A model generated the notes under the pieces. The model did no database searches. It worked only from the letters and a program-made list of their open reading frames with translations, and was not told the origin of the DNA. Positions 17,531-27,226 of a DNA stretch of 64,000 bases are shown here, piece by piece. The stretch comes from Rhodospirillaceae bacterium UBA4468 (lineage in GTDB: Bacteria > Pseudomonadota > Alphaproteobacteria > Rhodospirillales > Casp-alpha2). How positions within the stretch are numbered: position 1 is the stretch's first letter; each line of letters starts with the position of its first letter. Where the stretch lies: contig DGOK01000012.1 in NCBI GenBank assembly GCA_002389385.1, positions 1 through 64,000 on the forward strand, given 5' to 3'. The translations under genes were made by a program, and so were the position numbers.

Positions 17531-18682
17531 ATGTCGTTGAAAGTTGCCAAGCGCGGGGCGGTTCCGCCATTTATTGTCATGGACGTCATGCGCGCTGCGA
17601 ACGAGCTTGAGGCACAGGGCAACAATATTATCCATATGGAAGTCGGTCAGCCGGGATCAGGCGCGCCCAGCGGTGTGGTTGAAGCCGCTGCACATGCGGT
17701 GCGCACCGAGCGTCTTGGATATACGGATGCATTTGGATTGCCAACACTCAGGTCAGCCATCGCAAAGCACTACAAAGATACATATGAAATTGACGTGCCA
17801 GTTGACCGGATTGCCGTGACAACGGGCTCTAGCGGCGCATTTGTCTTGAGCTTTCTTGCGGCATTTGATGAAGGCGATAAGGTCGCCCTCGCAGCCCCAG
17901 GGTATCCGGCGTATCGAAATATCTTAACTGCGCTGGGTATCGACGTGATTGAGATACATGTAGGGCCTGAGACAAATTTTCAACCAACATCTGAGTTATT
18001 GTCACAGCTAGACGTGTCTCTTAACGGGCTTATTATCGCAAGTCCTTCAAATCCGACAGGGACCATGATTGATGCTGATGGGCTTTCAGACATTTATGAT
18101 TACTGCCACGCGCAGAATATTAGATTGATCTCAGACGAAATTTATCACGGTATCACCTATGACGAAGCTGCCGAGAGTGTGCTGAAGTTTGGCGATGATG
18201 CCGTTGTGATCAATAGTTTCTCTAAGTATTTCTCGATGACGGGGTGGCGGTTGGGCTGGATGATCTTGCCGTCTGATCTTATTCGCCCCGTGGAATGTCT
18301 CGCGCAAAACTTGTTTATCTCACCACCTGCCATCTCGCAGCACGCCGGGGTTGTCGTGTTTGAATGTCATGACGAGTTGCAGGGTAACCTGGAAAAGTAT
18401 GCCGAGAACCGGGCCCTCTTGCTGCAAGAATTACCAAAGGCGGGGTTTGATAAACTGGCTTCTGCTGATGGTGGTTTTTATATCTATGCGGATGTGTCCG
18501 AGTTGACCAACGATAGTGCGGCTTTCTGCAAAGCAATGTTGACAGAAACAGGCGTGGCGGCAACGCCGGGCGCTGATTTCGATCCAGATCGAGGGCACTT
18601 ATTCGTGCGATTTTCGTTTGCCCGCGATCACGCAGATATGGTTGAAGCGGCAAAGCGCCTTGTTGCATGGCGCAATAAATAA
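17531..18682 (+). CDS. Class I/II pyridoxal-phosphate aminotransferase
   Basis: A 383-residue fold-type I aminotransferase beginning four bases after the GGT stop (ATG 17531). Visible features: MEVGQPGSGAP near residue 37, TGSSGAFVLSFLAAFDEGDKV, SPSNPTGTMID with the cofactor-contacting Asn, SDEIYHGI with the cofactor Asp/Tyr, the Schiff-base lysine in NSFSKYFSMTGWRLGW, and the C-terminal substrate Arg in FVRFSFA. It resembles the aspartate/alanine and aromatic aminotransferase group; the amino acid used cannot be fixed from sequence. Probably cotranscribed with the GGT homologue, and it ends at a bidirectional hairpin terminator. Confidence 0.88.
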   Translation: MSLKVAKRGAVPPFIVMDVMRAANELEAQGNNIIHMEVGQPGSGAPSGVVEAAAHAVRTERLGYTDAFGLPTLRSAIAKHYKDTYEIDVPVDRIAVTTGSSGAFVLSFLAAFDEGDKVALAAPGYPAYRNILTALGIDVIEIHVGPETNFQPTSELLSQLDVSLNGLIIASPSNPTGTMIDADGLSDIYDYCHAQNIRLISDEIYHGITYDEAAESVLKFGDDAVVINSFSKYFSMTGWRLGWMILPSDLIRPVECLAQNLFISPPAISQHAGVVVFECHDELQGNLEKYAENRALLLQELPKAGFDKLASADGGFYIYADVSELTNDSAAFCKAMLTETGVAATPGADFDPDRGHLFVRFSFARDHADMVEAAKRLVAWRNK

Positions 18683-18712
18683 GGCGGCATCGCCCGAAAG
18701 CCATGCCGCCTT
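18681..18712. terminator. Bidirectional hairpin terminator between the aminotransferase and rne
   Basis: AAGGCGGCAT and its complement ATGCCGCCTT form a perfect 10-bp stem with a 12-base loop, followed by an AT-rich run on the plus side and preceded by one on the minus side. It lies exactly between two convergent genes, so it probably terminates both. Confidence 0.8.
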
Positions 18713-18738
18713 ATAATTTAAATATAGCGGGTTAACCG

Positions 18739-21258
18739 TTAGTCGCGACGCCACCAGCCTCGCTTGGTTTTCTTCTCTTTGTCATTAACTTGTGCAACAT
18801 CAATCACCGTTGTCTTTGCCGTCGGGGACGGTGTTGTATCGACGGGTGCCGGAGGCGTGACTTTGATAGGTGCGCTTGATGCGTCAACGGTTACCGTTTC
18901 AGTGGTCGTTTTGCTTTTGCCATTACCGCGTCGTGCTCGTGGCTTTGGCTTTTCTTTAACAGGTGCCTCAGCTTCGGCTTCAACTTTCTCGACATTCTCA
19001 GAAGCTGGTGCGTCCGTTGTGTCTTCTGTAGTTTCAACTTTTTTGCTGCGACGAACACGTGGGCGACGCTTTGGCTTTTCTTTAGGTGTCTCACCAGCAT
19101 CGTCTGTTGCTGCGGGTTCAGATGGTGCGGCCTCAGATACATCTGCCTTTACAGGTGCGCTGTCTTTGCTTGTCGCATCATCATTTGTATTGGCAGCAAC
19201 CGGTGCGCTGTCATTGCCTTCGTTACCGTTTTCGGCAGTACCAGCATTGTCAGCAGACTGTTCATTGTTTTCTTCGTTATTGTTCTCGTTCGCATTACGA
19301 TTTCTGTTACGACCGGCACGACGACCACGGCGACGACGGCGCGGACGCTTAGGTCCATCTTCACCATCAGCATCTCCGTCCGCTTGTTGCTTGTTCTCTT
19401 CGTTATTGCTTGTATCAGATGGCTCTGCGGCAGTATCTGTAGTGTCATTTGACTGTGCGTCTGACTGTGTATCTGACTGAGCATCCTGCTGCTGGTCCGT
19501 TTGATCTTCGCCACCTTTACCACGCCGACGACGACGTCTTGGGCGACGCTTGCGTCCACCATCTTCATTGTCGTTACTGTCGTTTGACGACGCATCCTGC
19601 GTTTCAGCAGCTGCACCGTCAGACTTGATACGATCCATGCGATAATCGGGTGGGATCAACGTGTCATCGTTCAAGAGGAAGACTTTAACGTCGAAGTCCG
19701 CTTCGATCTTCGTCAACAGATCGCGCTTTTGGTTCAAGATATACAGGGCAACTTCAGTCGGGACATGCATCGTGATTTCGTTATTACGCTTGCGCATCGC
19801 TTCTTCTTCTATGACCCGTAAAATCTGAAGTGCTGTCGTATCAGCAGAACGGCGAATGCCGGTGCCAACGCAATGTGGGCACGGCTCAGAATGAATTTCT
19901 TGTAAGCTTGGACGCAGGCGCTGACGCGACATTTCCAAAAGACCAAACGGCGAAATGCGACCAATCTGAATGCGTGCACGGTCTTTACGCATGGCATCCT
20001 TGAGGGCGCGTTCAACCTTATTCTGATTACGATTGTTCTCCATATCGATGAAGTCGATCACAATCAAACCTGCAAGGTCGCGCAAGCGAAGTTGACGTGC
20101 AACTTCATCGGCGGCTTCAAGGTTGGTCTTGTAAGCGGTCTCTTCGATGTTGCGCTCGCGGGTTGATTTCCCCGAGTTTACGTCGACAGCAACCAACGCT
20201 TCGGTTGAGTTGATGACAATGTAGCCACCAGACTTAAGCGTTACTTCTGGATAATGCATGCTGTCGATCTGGCTTTCGACCTGATAGCGCTGCAACAGTG
20301 GAATGTTTTCTTCCTTATAAGGCTGCACACGCTTGGCATGGCTTGGCATCATAAGTTTCATAAAGTCCTTGGCGACGCGGTAACCCTCTTCGCCGTGGAT
20401 AACGACCTCTTCGATATCCTTAGTATAGATATCTCGGATCGATCGTTTTATGAGATTGCCTTCCTCGTGAATGAGGGAGGGGGCGATAGATTCCAGGGTT
20501 TTCTGGCGAATCTGTTCCCAAAGCCGGATCAGATACTCATAATCGCGTTTAATCTCAGCCTTGGTGCGTTTATCACCCGCCGTGCGGACAATAACGGCCA
20601 TGCCATCGGGAATACTGAGGTCGGCAAGAATTGATTTCAGGCGCTTGCGGTCCTGGCCAGATGCAATCTTTCTGGAAATGCCGCCACCGCGCGCGGTGTT
20701 TGGCATCAAGACACAGTAACGACCCGCCAGCGACAGGTATGTCGTCAGCGCAGCGCCTTTATTGCCGCGCTCTTCCTTGACCACTTGGATCAATAGGATT
20801 TGGCGACGTTTGATAACTTCCTGGATTTTATACCGACGACGGTCAACAACCGGACGACGCACACTTTCTGCATCATCAATGGCGTCTTCGCCGCCACCAA
20901 CTTCTTCGACAGCAACGTCACCATTGTGGCTTTCGTCTGCTTCTTCTGCTTCTTTAGCAGCAAGCTGGGCGTCTTCCTCTTCGGCGATCAGTGCTTCGCG
21001 GTCAGCAACGGGGATTTGGTAGTAGTCAGGATGAATTTCGCTAAATGCCAGGAAACCATGTCGATTTCCACCGTATTCCACGAAGGCAGCCTGCAAAGAC
21101 GGCTCAACACGGGTTACTTTAGCGAGATAGACGTTTCCTTTAAGTTGGCGGCGAGATTCTACTTCGACGTCAAAATCTTCAACTTGATTTCCTGATAGCA
21201 CAACCACCCTGGTCTCTTCCGGGTGGGAGGCATCTATTAACATGCGTTTGGTAGCCAT
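18739..21258 (-). CDS. rne: Ribonuclease E
   Basis: The essential endoribonuclease of RNA decay and rRNA/tRNA processing, usually a membrane- or degradosome-associated scaffold. The protein is 839 residues from MATKRMLIDASHPEETRV (ATG 21258; the upstream ATG 21282 adds eight atypical residues). Order: RNase H-like/S1 domain with an acidic insertion (about 85-140) common in alphaproteobacteria, 5'-sensor region, DNase I-like catalytic domain with ALVAVDVNSGKSTRERN and LAGLIVIDFIDM carrying the two metal aspartates, Zn-link CPHC, and a long disordered C-terminal half with arginine-rich blocks (RRPRRRRRRGKGG and RRRRRGRRAGRNRNRN) that bind RNA or partners. A leader of more than 400 bases lies upstream. 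Confidence 0.96.
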   Translation of the reverse strand: MATKRMLIDASHPEETRVVVLSGNQVEDFDVEVESRRQLKGNVYLAKVTRVEPSLQAAFVEYGGNRHGFLAFSEIHPDYYQIPVADREALIAEEEDAQLAAKEAEEADESHNGDVAVEEVGGGEDAIDDAESVRRPVVDRRRYKIQEVIKRRQILLIQVVKEERGNKGAALTTYLSLAGRYCVLMPNTARGGGISRKIASGQDRKRLKSILADLSIPDGMAVIVRTAGDKRTKAEIKRDYEYLIRLWEQIRQKTLESIAPSLIHEEGNLIKRSIRDIYTKDIEEVVIHGEEGYRVAKDFMKLMMPSHAKRVQPYKEENIPLLQRYQVESQIDSMHYPEVTLKSGGYIVINSTEALVAVDVNSGKSTRERNIEETAYKTNLEAADEVARQLRLRDLAGLIVIDFIDMENNRNQNKVERALKDAMRKDRARIQIGRISPFGLLEMSRQRLRPSLQEIHSEPCPHCVGTGIRRSADTTALQILRVIEEEAMRKRNNEITMHVPTEVALYILNQKRDLLTKIEADFDVKVFLLNDDTLIPPDYRMDRIKSDGAAAETQDASSNDSNDNEDGGRKRRPRRRRRRGKGGEDQTDQQQDAQSDTQSDAQSNDTTDTAAEPSDTSNNEENKQQADGDADGEDGPKRPRRRRRGRRAGRNRNRNANENNNEENNEQSADNAGTAENGNEGNDSAPVAANTNDDATSKDSAPVKADVSEAAPSEPAATDDAGETPKEKPKRRPRVRRSKKVETTEDTTDAPASENVEKVEAEAEAPVKEKPKPRARRGNGKSKTTTETVTVDASSAPIKVTPPAPVDTTPSPTAKTTVIDVAQVNDKEKKTKRGWWRRD

Positions 21259-21704
21259 TGAAATTAAAACTCCGCAGCACATCTGAGCCGGATGATCGAC
21301 ATTGTCGGATCAAGGGTAAAGGTTCAGCGTGCCAATAGGTGTGGTAAAAACCGGCGGCGCCTCGGGATTCGGCAACAGTGAGGGACACAGCACCAATTGG
21401 CGTCTGTATATCAGCAGTGGCGATCTTTCGGGCGGCTTGCACCGGCATGTGAAAAAACCTCTAATTCGGTGGTGTCGGGGTAACCCCGGCACACGCAGAC
21501 AATTGCCGATAAAGGCGCACAGCGCCGCGACAAGGGTCTATAATCTGGATTGTATGAAACAATCTGCGTTAACATAACCGTAGGATTTAAATTCCACAAT
21601 GTCATAATGAGATCGATGCACGCCCCGAGAGTGCTTGTCTGAGGTCGTATTGAAGCCCTATAAGGGCAAAATATAGTAATTTTGTGAACCGGTGCACACA
21701 AATT
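21259..21704 (-). other. Non-coding gap with two GC-rich hairpins: probable rne leader
   Basis: 446 bases separate the divergent rne and amidase starts. Two stems stand out on the rne side: 21472-21492 (GTGTCGGGG/CCCCGGCAC, 9 bp with one wobble, 3-base loop) and 21514-21526 (GGCGC/GCGCC, perfect, 3-base loop). RNase E controls its own mRNA through structured 5' leaders in other bacteria, so these may be part of a similar leader. I found no convincing gene here. The amidase promoter must lie at the right end. Confidence 0.4.
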
Positions 21705-23093
21705 ATGGTTAGCGGTAACCTGCGAATTTTATTTTTGGTGATGGCGATGCTCGCGTTTGCGACCCCTCAGGGATTCGCAGCAGACGCAGAGGTCACCGAT
21801 ATTCGCGTGGGCAAACAAGGTTTGTCGACACGCATCGTCATTGATCTAGACCGCCCGATTGCGGCAAAAATGTTCACCTTGGCCGGTCCTGCCCGACTTG
21901 TGATTGATCTGCCCGAAGTTGGTTGGCGACTGCCGCCGCGCCCGTTGCCTGCCAACGTGGGTGTGCTTGCCAGATTGCGGTATGGGCTGTTTCAGCCTGG
22001 TAACTCCCGAATCGTCGTCGATCTTAATCAGCCATCACGGGTACACGATGCCATCGCATTGCCGGGCGCGGGGGGGCGGCCAGACAGGCTGGTCATCGAT
22101 ATGGCCCGCGCGACAGGCAAAGCCTTCCTGGAAAGCGTCGCTGGCCCACCTTTGGTCGTGCGCGGCAGCGAAACCCGCATTGTGAGTGCTGAGCCTGCGC
22201 CACAGAAACCCGCCGTGCGCACAGCACCGCCGAAATCGACGATTGCAGTGCCTAAAAAGCCAACACTACCAAAAACCGCTGCGCCAAAAATTGCCGTGCC
22301 ACAAATAGCACAGACCAGTATTCAAAAGGGCTTTGCGGGACAGTCCAAGCTAGCATCTCTCAGGGTGCCCAAGAAACCACCCCTTCTGGGCACGGTTAAA
22401 AAGCGCATTATTGTGATTGATCCAGGCCACGGTGGCGTTGATCCGGGGGCCATTGGCGTATCGGGTATCTACGAGAAACACCTGACATTGGCGGCGGCAA
22501 AGGCGCTTAAGGGATATCTCGAGGAAACGGGCCGCTTCAAAGTCTACCTGACCCGAGACCGCGATATTTTCATCCGCTTGCGAGGCCGCATCGAAAAGGC
22601 GCGTGAGCGGAAGGCCGATCTGTTTATCTCGCTACACGCCGACACGATCCGAAATCAAAAAGTCCGCGGCTTATCACTTTATACGCTGTCCGAACGGGCA
22701 TCGGACAAAGAAGCCGGCGCGCTTGCCGAACGCGAGAACAAGGCTGATCTGATCGCCGGGATCGACCTGACCAACGAAAGTGTAGAGGTCACGAACATCC
22801 TGATTGATCTGGCACAGCGCGAAACCATGAACCAGTCGGCGAAACTGGCGGCGTTGCTGGTTGATGAGCTGAAATCACGCGTAAAAATCCTCCGCAACCC
22901 ACACCGGTTCGCGGGCTTTGCCGTCCTCAAGGCTCCTGATATTCCGTCGGTGCTGATCGAGCTCGGGTTCATATCCAACAAAGACGACGAACGCGCGCTC
23001 CGCTCCAAATCCCACCGCCGCAAACTCGCCCAATCAATTGCCGGTGCTGTGGATCGATATTTTGAAAAAATTGAGTCTGCAAGCCGGCCTTAA
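21705..23093 (+). CDS. amiC: N-acetylmuramoyl-L-alanine amidase (AmiC type)
   Basis: A zinc amidase that splits septal peptidoglycan during cell separation. The 462-residue protein has a signal peptide (FLVMAMLAFATPQGFAAD), an AMIN domain (about 30-150) that targets the septum, a Pro/Lys-rich linker (about 165-225), and a C-terminal Amidase_3 domain. Zinc and catalytic residues are visible: His in DPGHGGVDPGA, Glu in GIYEKHLTLA, His in SLHAD, and the catalytic Glu in SVLIELGF. I choose ATG 21705 because the signal peptide follows directly; GTG 21684 would add seven residues. It lies between rne and PBP1A, a common order in alphaproteobacteria. Confidence 0.93.
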   Translation: MVSGNLRILFLVMAMLAFATPQGFAADAEVTDIRVGKQGLSTRIVIDLDRPIAAKMFTLAGPARLVIDLPEVGWRLPPRPLPANVGVLARLRYGLFQPGNSRIVVDLNQPSRVHDAIALPGAGGRPDRLVIDMARATGKAFLESVAGPPLVVRGSETRIVSAEPAPQKPAVRTAPPKSTIAVPKKPTLPKTAAPKIAVPQIAQTSIQKGFAGQSKLASLRVPKKPPLLGTVKKRIIVIDPGHGGVDPGAIGVSGIYEKHLTLAAAKALKGYLEETGRFKVYLTRDRDIFIRLRGRIEKARERKADLFISLHADTIRNQKVRGLSLYTLSERASDKEAGALAERENKADLIAGIDLTNESVEVTNILIDLAQRETMNQSAKLAALLVDELKSRVKILRNPHRFAGFAVLKAPDIPSVLIELGFISNKDDERALRSKSHRRKLAQSIAGAVDRYFEKIESASRP

Positions 23094-23140
23094 GGTCCGC
23101 CATCCTGCGCATGTAGGGCTCAATCTTTCTCGCTACGTTC

Positions 23141-23168
23141 CTGGACCCCGGCCTTCGCCGGGGTGACG
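23141..23168 (-). repeat. Intergenic palindromic repeat, copy 1
   Basis: A 28-base palindrome: on the minus strand CGTCACCCCGGCGaagg then CCGGGGTCCAG. It is the mirror-image partner of the copy at 23201-23228. It forms a GC-rich hairpin and resembles the dispersed CCGGCG...CCGG..TCCAG elements seen in many proteobacterial genomes. Confidence 0.7.
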
Positions 23169-23200
23169 ATTTTATAATTTTATATCCTATAAGTCACACG

Positions 23201-23228
23201 CGTCATTCCGGCGTAGACCGGAATCCAG
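23201..23228 (+). repeat. Intergenic palindromic repeat, copy 2 (inverted)
   Basis: CGTCATTCCGGCG, a 4-base centre, then CCGGAATCCAG. It differs from copy 1 at both arms in a matched way (CCCCGG/CCGGGG versus TTCCGG/CCGGAA), so pairing is kept. The two copies point towards each other, 32 bases apart, and could fold into a larger structure. Confidence 0.7.
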
Positions 23229-23471
23229 AGCTATAAATGAAGCTGGGAAATTTGCTATGAAGGCTGCACCAATTATACGAACGTCCGGTTTTCGCCTAGG
23301 CAGGCTGTCCTGACAGTGTTTCCCTTAAATCATTCCTACAAACTGTAACGCAGAAGCTGTTGCGTGGTTGCCTTACGGTTGTCACAATCGGCTGCTAAGG
23401 GCTGTTTGTTGGATGTTTATATGTGACAATAACGGCCTTGTTTCCAATTTGAGCGGTGCAACTAGATACCC

Positions 23472-25952
23472 ATGAAGTTTTTTCTGCGCGTCACACTGAT
23501 TTCGGTTTTTCTTCTTATCCTCGCAGCGGGTGCTGTGGGCGGGGGAACGCTGTGGATTTTGCATTCTTTTGGGCGGGATTTGGCGGACTATCGACAGCTG
23601 GCGACGTATGATCCGCAGGTGATGACCCGGGTTCACGCGGGTGACGGGCGATTGCTTGCCGAGTTCGCCATTGAGAAACGCGCTTTTGTGCCGATCGAAG
23701 CCATGCCGCGGCGGATCATTGATGCGTTCCTGTCTGCTGAGGACAAGTCGTTCTATACCCATTCAGGGATTGATTTCACCGGCGTTGCGCGGGCTGTTGT
23801 CAAGAACGTGCAGAACCTCGCCAGTGGCCGTCGTCTGGTTGGCGCATCGACGATTACCCAGCAGGTCGCAAAGAACTTCCTTTTGACCAATGAAGTCTCG
23901 TTTGACCGCAAGATCAAGGAAGCCATCCTTGCTGTACGTATCGAACGCGCGTTCACCAAGGACCGAATTTTAGAACTTTATCTCAACGAAATTTATCTGG
24001 GCTATGGATCGTACGGGGTCGCGGCTGCGGCGCTGAACTATTTCAACAAATCTTTGATTGAGCTGGATATCTCCGAAGCCGCTTTCCTGGCCGCACTGCC
24101 CAAGGCACCGAACAATTATAATCCTGTGACCAAACGTGCCGCCGCAAAAGGTCGCCGTAACTGGGTCATTGGGCGGTTGTTAGAAGATGGCCGGATCACA
24201 CCCACCGAAGCAACCTCAGCGAGCAATCAGCCTTTGATGATTGCGGACCGTCAGGACACGGAATTTGTTCAGGCTGAATACTTCACTGAAGAAGTCCGGC
24301 GCGAGCTTGTTGCCCGCTTTGGTGAAGATCAGCTTTACGAGGGTGGTTTGTCTGTGCGTACGACCCTCGACCCAAGGATGCAAGCGGCTGCCAGAACGAC
24401 GCTTCGGCGTGGTCTCGAGGCGTATGATCGCCGTCATGGCTACCGAGGGCCGGTTGGGACGATCCCTGCAGGGCAACGGATCGACACGCCTTTGGATTGG
24501 CGGACGTATCTGGGCTCAATTGCGGGGCCCAAGGGCATGGGCGAGAAGCAACTGGCAATTGTGATTGGCGTCGATGATGCCAAAGGTTTCGCCAGCATCG
24601 GTGTCGAAGATGGCATTCTTGGCATGATCCCGCTGGACGAGCTGAAATGGGCGCGTATCCCGCTTGAGAAGCGTAAGCGCGGACCAGCGATCAAAAAACC
24701 ATCCGACGTTCTTAAAGCTGGCGACGTCATTATTGTTGAGCCATTGGTCTTAACCGAAGAGCAAATCAAAGCTGCGTCATCGGACACATTACAATTTAGC
24801 CTGCAGCAAATTCCTGATGTCGATGGGGGCATCGTTGCCATGGACCCGCATACGGGCCGCGTTCTCGCAATGGCTGGCGGATATGCCTATGAGCGGTCTC
24901 AGTTTAACCGGGTTACGCAGGCGAACCGGCAACCGGGTTCAGCCTTTAAGCCGTTTGTATATTTAGCAGGTCTGGATCAAGGCTATACGCCTGCGACACG
25001 GATTTTGGATGCGCCGTTTGTGATTGATCAGGGTCCTGGGTTGCCAAAATGGCGTCCGGCAAACTATGGCCGCAAGTTCTATGGGGCATCGACGATGCGT
25101 CTGGGGATAGAGAAATCCCGGAACCTGATGACGGTGCGTCTGGCACAGACATTGGGGATGGAACGTATCGCCGAGTATGCGGCACGATTTGTTATTAATG
25201 ATCATTTGCCGCAAACATTGGCGATGTCGCTGGGTGCGGGTGAGACCACGCTGATCCGTTTGACCACGGCGTATGCGATGTTGGTGAACGGCGGCAAACA
25301 AGTGACGCCAACTTTGATCGACCGTATCCAAGACCGTTTGGGCCGGTCCGTTTATCGCCACGACAAACGAGCGTGTGATGATTGTCGTGCTGATGGATGG
25401 CATGAACAACGGGTGCCTCATATTCCTGATACGCGAAAACAGATGACCGATCCTGCCAGTGCATATCAGGTTGTGAGCATGTTGCAGGGTGTGGTTGAAC
25501 GCGGCACAGGACGCCGGGTTTCAGAAGTCGGGAAGCCGCTTGCCGGGAAAACGGGCACAACAAACGAAGAGCGTGATACCTGGTTTATGGGCTTCTCGCC
25601 GGACTTGGCCGTTGGCGTTTTCGTTGGGTATGACGATCCTATTCCATTGGGCCGACGAGAAACGGGATCATCCGTCGCTGCACCAATCTTCAGGGACTTC
25701 ATGAAGGAAGCGCTTGCGGGCCAGCCTGCAATTCCGTTTCGCATACCCCCTGATATTCGCCTTGTGCGGGTCAATGCGCGCACAGGTCTTCCGGCGCGCT
25801 CAGGTGATCGCAGTGTGATCCTTGAAGCGTTTAAGGAAGGCTCGGGGCCTGGAGAAGAAAACTCTGTGATTGAAGGGCAGGGGTGGAGCGGTGCGACGAC
25901 AGACCCAAGCCTTTCGGGCGCACCATCAACCGGTACGGGCGGCCTTTATTAA
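23472..25952 (+). CDS. mrcA: Penicillin-binding protein 1A (bifunctional peptidoglycan synthase)
   Basis: An 826-residue class A PBP anchored by one N-terminal membrane helix (about 5-28). The glycosyltransferase domain (GT51, about 50-230) shows the catalytic Glu in SAEDKSFYTHSGID and the second motif GASTITQQVAKNFLL, then LELYLNEIYLG. An OB-like insert follows (about 320-440). The transpeptidase domain has the serine motif in RQPGSAFKPFVYLAG (SxxK), SRN in EKSRNLMTVRLA, and KTG in GKTGTTNEERDTWFMG. It polymerises and crosslinks peptidoglycan on the periplasmic side of the inner membrane. It lies between amiC and prfB. Confidence 0.95.
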   Translation: MKFFLRVTLISVFLLILAAGAVGGGTLWILHSFGRDLADYRQLATYDPQVMTRVHAGDGRLLAEFAIEKRAFVPIEAMPRRIIDAFLSAEDKSFYTHSGIDFTGVARAVVKNVQNLASGRRLVGASTITQQVAKNFLLTNEVSFDRKIKEAILAVRIERAFTKDRILELYLNEIYLGYGSYGVAAAALNYFNKSLIELDISEAAFLAALPKAPNNYNPVTKRAAAKGRRNWVIGRLLEDGRITPTEATSASNQPLMIADRQDTEFVQAEYFTEEVRRELVARFGEDQLYEGGLSVRTTLDPRMQAAARTTLRRGLEAYDRRHGYRGPVGTIPAGQRIDTPLDWRTYLGSIAGPKGMGEKQLAIVIGVDDAKGFASIGVEDGILGMIPLDELKWARIPLEKRKRGPAIKKPSDVLKAGDVIIVEPLVLTEEQIKAASSDTLQFSLQQIPDVDGGIVAMDPHTGRVLAMAGGYAYERSQFNRVTQANRQPGSAFKPFVYLAGLDQGYTPATRILDAPFVIDQGPGLPKWRPANYGRKFYGASTMRLGIEKSRNLMTVRLAQTLGMERIAEYAARFVINDHLPQTLAMSLGAGETTLIRLTTAYAMLVNGGKQVTPTLIDRIQDRLGRSVYRHDKRACDDCRADGWHEQRVPHIPDTRKQMTDPASAYQVVSMLQGVVERGTGRRVSEVGKPLAGKTGTTNEERDTWFMGFSPDLAVGVFVGYDDPIPLGRRETGSSVAAPIFRDFMKEALAGQPAIPFRIPPDIRLVRVNARTGLPARSGDRSVILEAFKEGSGPGEENSVIEGQGWSGATTDPSLSGAPSTGTGGLY

Positions 25953-26095
25953 CGCTTTTGCCCTACGTCATTGGCACGATAATCCATTTTGAACTTTCAG
26001 ATGTACTGAAACTTGCCAAAGTTTCGATGCAGGACTTGAGACTGTGGCGTGACAGCGTTACATAGTTGCACGCTTTATTCGAAGGGAACGCCAGC

Positions 26096-27215
26096 ATGCG
26101 CGCTGAACTACAATCAATGGCCGACGAGATCAAGCAGTCCGCAGGACTGCTAAGGAGGCATCTTTGACTACGATCAAGCGGTTCTCCGGTTTCAGGAATT
26201 AAACTCCCTCGCTGAAAGTCCCTATCTTTGGGATGACCCAGAAAAAGCACAAGCCTTGATGCGGGAACGTACCAAGCTCGAAGTTGGTATCAAAGAGGTC
26301 GATGACCTGTTTGGCGATCTTCAAGACAACACCGATCTCATCGAACTCGCAGAAGCTGAAGATGACGCTGATGTTATGGCTGAGGCTGACGAAGCCATGG
26401 CCGAGCTTTTGGTTCGAGCTCAGAAGGCACAATTGAAAACATTGCTATCGGGTGAAGCCGACGCCAACGATTGTTATATCCAGGTGCAAGCGGGTGCAGG
26501 CGGCACTGAGGCGCAGGATTGGGCTGAGATGTTGCTTCGGATGTATTCGCGCTGGGCTGATAAACGCGGATATACTGTCGAGTGGCTTGAAGAAAGTCCC
26601 GGCGAAGAAGCGGGCATCAAATCGGCAACACTGAAGTTTAGCGGCGAAAATGCATACGGTTGGCTCAAGACGGAAAGCGGCGTGCATCGGCTTGTGCGGA
26701 TTTCACCTTATGACTCATCCGCGCGTCGCCACACAAGTTTCTCATCCGCATGGATTTCACCGGTTGTCGACGACAACATTGATGTTGAGATTGATGATAA
26801 GGATCTGCGCGTCGATACGTACCGTGCATCCGGTGCTGGCGGACAGCACGTGAACAAAACAGAAAGTGCTATCCGGATTACGCACGAACCTTCTGGTATC
26901 GTTGTGCAATGTCAGAACGATCGCTCACAACACAAGAACCGGGCGGAAGCTATGTCGATGCTGAAAGCTCGTATTTACGAGATGGAGCTCAAAAAGCGCG
27001 AAGATGCGGCGCAAGAAACCGAGGCTGGTAAAACAGACATCGGTTGGGGCCATCAAATCCGCTCGTACGTTCTGCAACCATATCAGATGGTTAAAGACTT
27101 GCGCACCGATGCTGAAACGTCAAACACCGGTGCTGTCTTGGATGGCGATATCGATATGTTCCTTGAAGCGGCTCTCGCGGCAAAAATCAAAGACACCGAA
27201 GAGTTTGATCAGTAA
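26096..27215 (+). CDS. prfB: Peptide chain release factor 2 with programmed +1 frameshift
   Basis: RF2 recognises UGA and UAA and releases the finished protein. The frame opens at ATG 26096 ([15 protein letters not shown]) and meets TGA at 26165-26167 after 23 codons. Translation continues in the +1 frame from GAC at 26166 ([13 protein letters not shown]), giving about 372 residues. The shift site has the standard parts: an internal AGGAGG at 26153-26158, three bases, then CTT TGA C. This autoregulatory device senses RF2 level. In the main frame the [15 protein letters not shown] region and the catalytic [15 protein letters not shown] (GGQ) are present. The residues for stop recognition lie in between. 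Confidence 0.96.
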
Positions 27216-27226
27216 AACCTGGTGCT

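Larger units (their letters stand above)
23094..23471. other. Gene-free stretch holding a repeat pair and the PBP1A upstream region
   Basis: 378 bases without a supported gene. The left half holds the inverted pair of 28-base palindromic repeats listed separately; the right half should contain the PBP1A promoter, but I could not pick a convincing -35/-10 pair. A possible frame on the minus strand overlaps the PBP1A coding sequence and looks like a shadow. Confidence 0.5.

Noticed and set aside
19086..19352. Possible short tandem repeat array or CRISPR in the rne tail
   Set aside because: Repeats are codon-level (Arg, Asn, Glu runs) without regular spacers.
18764..19480. Long open frame (238 codons) opposite the 3' part of rne
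   Set aside because: It mirrors the low-complexity, arginine- and acid-rich C-terminal half of RNase E; its Ser/Val-rich translation is an antisense artefact.
19149..19616. 155-codon frame inside rne in another frame
   Set aside because: Repetitive codons of the RNase E tail keep several frames open; no ribosome site or domain.
26445..26687. Frame opposite prfB
   Set aside because: Antisense shadow; prfB is firmly identified through GGQ and the frameshift site.
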